A DNA stretch of 64,000 nt from UBA5266 sp964610025. GTDB taxonomy: Bacteria; Bacteroidota; Bacteroidia; Bacteroidales; WCHB1-69. The translations under genes and the position numbers were made by a program. Positions 60,369-64,000 of the stretch are shown here, piece after piece (positions within the stretch are counted from its first letter, which is position 1; each line of letters opens with the position of its first letter). The stretch is from positions 1-64,000 of the forward strand of contig CAZSTX010000002.1 of NCBI GenBank assembly GCA_964610025.1, given 5' to 3'. The notes under the pieces are model-generated. The model was not told the origin of the DNA. It was given only the letters and a program-made list of their open reading frames with translations, and searched no databases.

Positions 60369-62441
60369 TTATTGTTTAATAAATTTCTTAGTAATATTAC
60401 CTGTATTGGTATTAATATTGATAAAATACATTCCTTTTGCTAAATCACTAACATCTATTGTTATAATAGGTGTCTTGATATAATAATGCTTTAATTGTTT
60501 TCCCATATAATCGTACAAGCTTATACGATTTACTTTATAGTGTTCTAAGTCGATTATTAATTTATCTGTAGCAGGATTAGGATATAATATTATTTGATTT
60601 TCAAAATCTTCCTTATCGTATACTCCTATTATTCCCGAAGTATAGTTTAATTCCCATCCATCAAAAGTATTTTTTTCGTCTGTTTTAAAAGAAAAGAACA
60701 GAAAATTGGAGTTAAATGTGAAAGTAGTATCTCCTATATTGCCCGAAAGGCTTACTAATAAATCTTTTTGACTAGAACTATAATCGTAAATATACAATAT
60801 ATCTTTTTCCTTTTCAGTTTCAAATTTTGTAAAATTCAATGTAATAGAAGTAACTCCATTTATTTTTAGTTGTTTTTTACATTCTGTAAAGTTATTATAT
60901 CTTTTATTTCCACTTCCATCTTCTATTTTTCCCGATTTAGCGGTTACTATTTGTAGTGGGCTACAGTAAATAGGAATAGTTGTAATATAATATGCATAAA
61001 ATCCATCTTTTGTTGAGGCGTTTTGAGAAGTAAAGCGTACTGTTATTTCTGTTCCTATTACAACTAATTTCATATCTGCCGAATCGTTAGTAATAATAAT
61101 GTCTTCTCCATTTTTATCGTTAGAAGTAATGAATAAAGTGTCGTTTTCAGCGATTTGATATTGGATGTAAAAGTCTATTTTTTGAATACTATCTAAATCA
61201 GGGATAATTTTCCATGTATAATCCATATTATTGCTATAGTTATAAATTCTCCCACTTCCGTCTTCAAACGACCCAGCCTCTGCTGTAAGTATTGTTTCGC
61301 CAACAATTGTTTTATTGTCAGGGTAGACATATAAAGATGTGTCAGGATAAGCATTAATAATAATTTCTTGAGCTAAATTAAAATTATTTCCTCCCGGACT
61401 TAAAGTATTGGTGTAGAAATATCCATCCATATATCCATCCCATCCAAAATTGAAATGATAATAATAATTAGAGTCAATATGTTGATAACCATCGCAAATA
61501 AATCCATGTCCATTTGTGTCGGGGACACTCCATCCTGCATAATAAAGCGGGATTTTTTGATTTAAATGTGATACTATAATACTATCCCAATTTTGGGTAG
61601 TTGTATCTCTGAAAACATATTCAGTTGTTGGTGAATATCTAAAATAAGTGCGTAAGGCATAAGCCGCTTTGTGATTATACATTCCCGAAGATTTTGGTCC
61701 ATAAACCATATCAACGGCGACACCACAATGGTGTATTAATAAAGATGCTGCAGCATTAATAGTATTGGGGATATCGGTCATTGCTGCATAATCGTATAAT
61801 GCTGCACTAAAGTCGGCTTCTATTGTATTATAAACATCGTGATTATAAGAATATGCTCCTATGCCTGTTGTTGGGAAACGAAAATAATACATTAATTGCG
61901 CCATAGCTGTTGCTACACAGCCTGTTACAGCACGACCATTGGTGCCCATTTCATCTTTTGGACAAAAATAATTATAATTAGCTCCTTGTCCCCATTTAGA
62001 GGTTAACAAAGGAGAAATAAACTCAATATCATTTTCAAAATCTTTTTGATTTTTCAATAATTTATTCCACAATTGAATGTTTTTATTTGATATTTTTTCA
62101 GGAGATGATTTTAATAATTGGATTTGATTTTTATAATGTTCTAACCACATTTCTACTGGTGGAATTATATTGTCTGTTTCAAAAATATTTTTTTCTGAAA
62201 AAGCCAATATGGGTACGGAGCGTTTATCGGCTGCTATTATTACAAAACCTTTTGTTGCATTGAATACGTAAAAGAGTGTATCTCTTTTATCTTTAGCAAT
62301 ATAAGAGCATGTTTTTGTTGATTTTTGTTGTTTTGAAAAAAAATTTTGTGCTACTTTTTGAGCTTCATTGTAGGTAATTTGTTGTGAATTTATCGTATGT
62401 ATTACCAACAAAATAGAAAATAGAATGAATAACCTTTTCAT
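60369..62441 (-). CDS. C10-family cysteine protease (streptopain type) with T9SS sorting domain
   Basis: A secreted protease of 690 residues. Signal peptide (MKRLFILFSILLVIHTINSQ); Spi-like inhibitory propeptide (about 25-100, GFVIIAADKRSVPILAFSE); C10 catalytic domain (about 145-345) with nucleophile Cys 175 (RAVTGCVATAMAQLMYYFRF) and His 312 (DTNGHGFICDGYQ), then NFGWDGYMDGYF. Two CUB-like beta domains follow (about 385-490 and 495-610, each opening with EDGSG), then a T9SS sorting domain (LYPNPATDKLIIDLEH; DLAKGMYFINI). The catalytic pair is intact. Related to periodontain, prtT and interpain of oral Bacteroidales. Confidence 0.93.
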   Translation of the reverse strand: MKRLFILFSILLVIHTINSQQITYNEAQKVAQNFFSKQQKSTKTCSYIAKDKRDTLFYVFNATKGFVIIAADKRSVPILAFSEKNIFETDNIIPPVEMWLEHYKNQIQLLKSSPEKISNKNIQLWNKLLKNQKDFENDIEFISPLLTSKWGQGANYNYFCPKDEMGTNGRAVTGCVATAMAQLMYYFRFPTTGIGAYSYNHDVYNTIEADFSAALYDYAAMTDIPNTINAAASLLIHHCGVAVDMVYGPKSSGMYNHKAAYALRTYFRYSPTTEYVFRDTTTQNWDSIIVSHLNQKIPLYYAGWSVPDTNGHGFICDGYQHIDSNYYYHFNFGWDGYMDGYFYTNTLSPGGNNFNLAQEIIINAYPDTSLYVYPDNKTIVGETILTAEAGSFEDGSGRIYNYSNNMDYTWKIIPDLDSIQKIDFYIQYQIAENDTLFITSNDKNGEDIIITNDSADMKLVVIGTEITVRFTSQNASTKDGFYAYYITTIPIYCSPLQIVTAKSGKIEDGSGNKRYNNFTECKKQLKINGVTSITLNFTKFETEKEKDILYIYDYSSSQKDLLVSLSGNIGDTTFTFNSNFLFFSFKTDEKNTFDGWELNYTSGIIGVYDKEDFENQIILYPNPATDKLIIDLEHYKVNRISLYDYMGKQLKHYYIKTPIITIDVSDLAKGMYFININTNTGNITKKFIKQ

Positions 62442-62471
62442 TATTATAATAATTTAACTTTTTATGAAATG

Positions 62472-62479
62472 CAAAAATA
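62472..62479 (-). promoter_or_regulatory. -7 promoter box of the C10 protease gene
   Basis: TATTTTTG on the minus strand, 30 bases before the ATG at 62441; an exact consensus match in the 84-base gap after the MinD-like gene. Confidence 0.5.
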
Positions 62480-62525
62480 ATAAATAAATCAAAAGAAACT
62501 ATTGATTATTTATAAGTAACGTATT

Positions 62526-63386
62526 TTATTGAGTAATTTTACGATAAATTGCTTCTATTCTTGTTGCTATTTCTGAGTTTTTTGCATATTCAATAATGCT
62601 TTTACAATTTACCATTGCATTAACTATTTGTATATCAAATGGCAACTCTCCAACTACTGGAATGTTTTGTTCTTTACACCAATTTGATATATTTTGAGTC
62701 ATTGCAAGATTTAAATCATATTTATTAATAATAACCCATATTTTTAATCGAAATTTCGATGTAAATTCTACTGCTCGTTGCAAATCGTATAATCCTGAAA
62801 GTGTAGGTTCGGTAACTATCACAACATGGTCTACTCCCGTTATACTTGAAATAATAGGGCAGCCTATTCCAGGAGAACCATCAATTATTATTGTTTGCAA
62901 TCGATTTTCTTTTAAAATTTCTTTTGCTTTTGTTCTTATAATATTCACTAATTTTCCTGAATTTTCTTCACCTGGTGCTAATTTACCATATACCATTTTG
63001 CCATTACGAAAACTCCCTGTAAACATTCTACTTTTATCATTATCAATCATTTCTATAGCTCCTATAGGACATACTCGCGAACATAATTTACACCCATCGC
63101 AAGAGATTTCAGAAATGACAACTTTATTGTTTATTGATTCAATGGCATCGAATCGGCAATAGTTAATACATAATTTGCAATTGTTACAAATTGTATCATC
63201 TATCTTTGCAATTTGTTTGCCAATAAAAACTTCTTCTTCTTCAATGATTGGATTAAACAAAATGTCTAAGTTAGCTGCATCGACATCACAGTCGGCTAAA
63301 ACTACTTTTTCGGATAAGGTCGCAAAAGCTGCACTGATGCTACTCTTCCCTGTTCCTCCTTTTCCACTAATGATTGCTATTTCCAT
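62526..63386 (-). CDS. MinD/ParA-type P-loop ATPase with inserted ferredoxin domain
   Basis: A 286-residue member of the COG1149 type: SIMIBI-class ATPase with deviant Walker A (ISGKGGTGKSSISAAFA, residues 6-22), interrupted after strand 2 by two 4Fe-4S motifs (CNNCKLCINYCRFDAIE, then CDGCKLCSRVCPIGAIE), then Walker-B-like IIIDGSPGIGCPIISS and the nucleotide-specific VIINKYDL. Relatives occur in anaerobes beside NifX/NifB-like iron-molybdenum protein genes and are thought to act in metal-cluster handling, but the function is unproven. It starts inside the end of its paralogue (20-base overlap). Confidence 0.9.
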   Translation of the reverse strand: MEIAIISGKGGTGKSSISAAFATLSEKVVLADCDVDAANLDILFNPIIEEEEVFIGKQIAKIDDTICNNCKLCINYCRFDAIESINNKVVISEISCDGCKLCSRVCPIGAIEMIDNDKSRMFTGSFRNGKMVYGKLAPGEENSGKLVNIIRTKAKEILKENRLQTIIIDGSPGIGCPIISSITGVDHVVIVTEPTLSGLYDLQRAVEFTSKFRLKIWVIINKYDLNLAMTQNISNWCKEQNIPVVGELPFDIQIVNAMVNCKSIIEYAKNSEIATRIEAIYRKITQ

Positions 63387-64000
63387 ATTGCTTATTTATT
63401 GAGTGAAACATTTTGATAAATTTAGTTTGTAATTCAGGATAGTAATGATTAATTAGTTCCCCTTTTGAATAATGAAAAGCGATTGTTTTGTCGAATGGAA
63501 TTTCCATTAATAATTGAATGTTATTTTGTTTGAGATATTGATAAATTGTGCTGTCTCCTATTCCAGCACGATTAATAATTACTCCATAATCTTTATTCAT
63601 TGTTTTTAATGTCGCTATTGATTGCTTTAAATCACTCATACCAAAGGGTGTAGACTCGGCAACCAATATAACATAATCTGCTGCTGCCACAGTTTGAATA
63701 AATGGACAAGAAGTGCCTGGGGGAGAATCGAAGATGACGATTTTTTTGTCAAAAGCTTCTTTTATTCCTGCATTAATAACTGCAACGGGTGCAAGGGTTC
63801 CTACTTTAATGCGTGATTCTATAATAGAAGCTTGTTTTGATATTGCATATGTTGTAACATTTCCTATAACGATATCTTTTTCTGTAATTGCATTATAGGC
63901 ACATGCATATAAGCAAGCTCCACAATCATGGCACAATTCTTCAACTACTTTTATAAATTTTAAAGATGGCTGTATTACAATTGCATTATAATTGCAATAT
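63367..64000 (-). CDS. Second MinD-type ATPase with ferredoxin domain (N-terminus beyond window)
   Basis: The frame is open to the right edge; 211 codons are visible. It begins mid-protein in the first iron-sulfur motif (YCNYNAIVI), then the second cluster ELCHDCGACLYACAYNAITE, Walker-B-like IVIFDSPPGTSCPFIQ, VILVAESTPFGMSDLKQ and VIINRAGIGD. The nucleotide site and first Cys residues lie outside the window. It is the upstream paralogue of the gene at 62526 and overlaps it by 20 bases, so the pair is made together and may form a heterodimer. A frame starting at TTG 63936 would skip the first cluster and is not the true start. Confidence 0.9.
   Translation of the reverse strand, partial: YCNYNAIVIQPSLKFIKVVEELCHDCGACLYACAYNAITEKDIVIGNVTTYAISKQASIIESRIKVGTLAPVAVINAGIKEAFDKKIVIFDSPPGTSCPFIQTVAAADYVILVAESTPFGMSDLKQSIATLKTMNKDYGVIINRAGIGDSTIYQYLKQNNIQLLMEIPFDKTIAFHYSKGELINHYYPELQTKFIKMFHSINKQYGNSNH

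Noticed and set aside
1..64000. CRISPR arrays, tRNA genes, prophage or defence islands
   Set aside because: I found no regularly spaced repeats, no tRNA-like cloverleaf, and no phage structural, recombinase or known defence genes apart from the two dead transposases.

Overview
The window is a piece of a low-GC (visibly AT-rich throughout) Bacteroidota chromosome, probably from an anaerobic member of the Bacteroidales. The evidence is: secreted proteins ending in type IX secretion (T9SS) sorting domains; -7 promoter boxes of the form TAnnTTTG in front of most transcription units; almost no Shine-Dalgarno sequences; an IleS of the long IleRS2 kind; a str/S10 cluster in the order rpsL-rpsG-fusA-rpsJ without tuf; and Bacteroidota families such as DUF4105, Omp28-like and the Bacteroidota form of LptD. 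Paired MinD/ferredoxin ATPases, a membrane pyrophosphatase and a ResB/CcsA pair fit an anaerobic, energy-limited life. The two edges cut through genes.

Layout. 1-8.8 kb: a truncated tail-fiber/S74-type secreted protein, a patatin lipase, a DUF4105 membrane protein, then a leftward operon surE - small membrane protein - sirtuin - lipid A type acyltransferase - large TPR protein. 8.8-10.4 kb: the only accessory patch, with two dead insertion-sequence genes (IS3 orfB and IS1634/IS4) abutting each other and one small orphan ORF. 10.4-18.2 kb, leftward: ileS, hppA, an M16 peptidase and a ProX-type editing protein. 18.2-20.1 kb: an orphan response regulator, and a compact unit ffs (SRP RNA) - yciO-like gene - rnpB (RNase P RNA).

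20.1-28.2 kb is an envelope cluster. A leftward unit lptD-mlaE-mlaF-cvpA-wecB and a rightward unit amidase-mlaD-recF diverge from a 39-bp palindromic promoter region carrying two mirror-image -7 boxes. 29.4-40.7 kb carries an Omp28-like T9SS cargo, folB, gyrB, metG with a phosphopantetheinyl transferase, resB-ccsA, and cca-coaE.

41-59.2 kb is the complete str/S10/spc/alpha ribosomal supercluster on the plus strand (rpsL to rplQ, with fusA, secY, map, infA, rpmJ and rpoA). It starts with a strong -7 box and ends at an intrinsic terminator. S4, S14 and L36 are all zinc-free variants, and L17 has a 95-residue tail containing a 15-bp tandem repeat. 59.4-64 kb holds prs, a C10 (streptopain-type) secreted protease and two overlapping MinD/ferredoxin ATPase genes, the second cut by the window edge.

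I found no CRISPR array, prophage, defence island or tRNA gene. Most of the window is housekeeping; the points most worth a second look are regulatory and RNA features rather than a new protein system.
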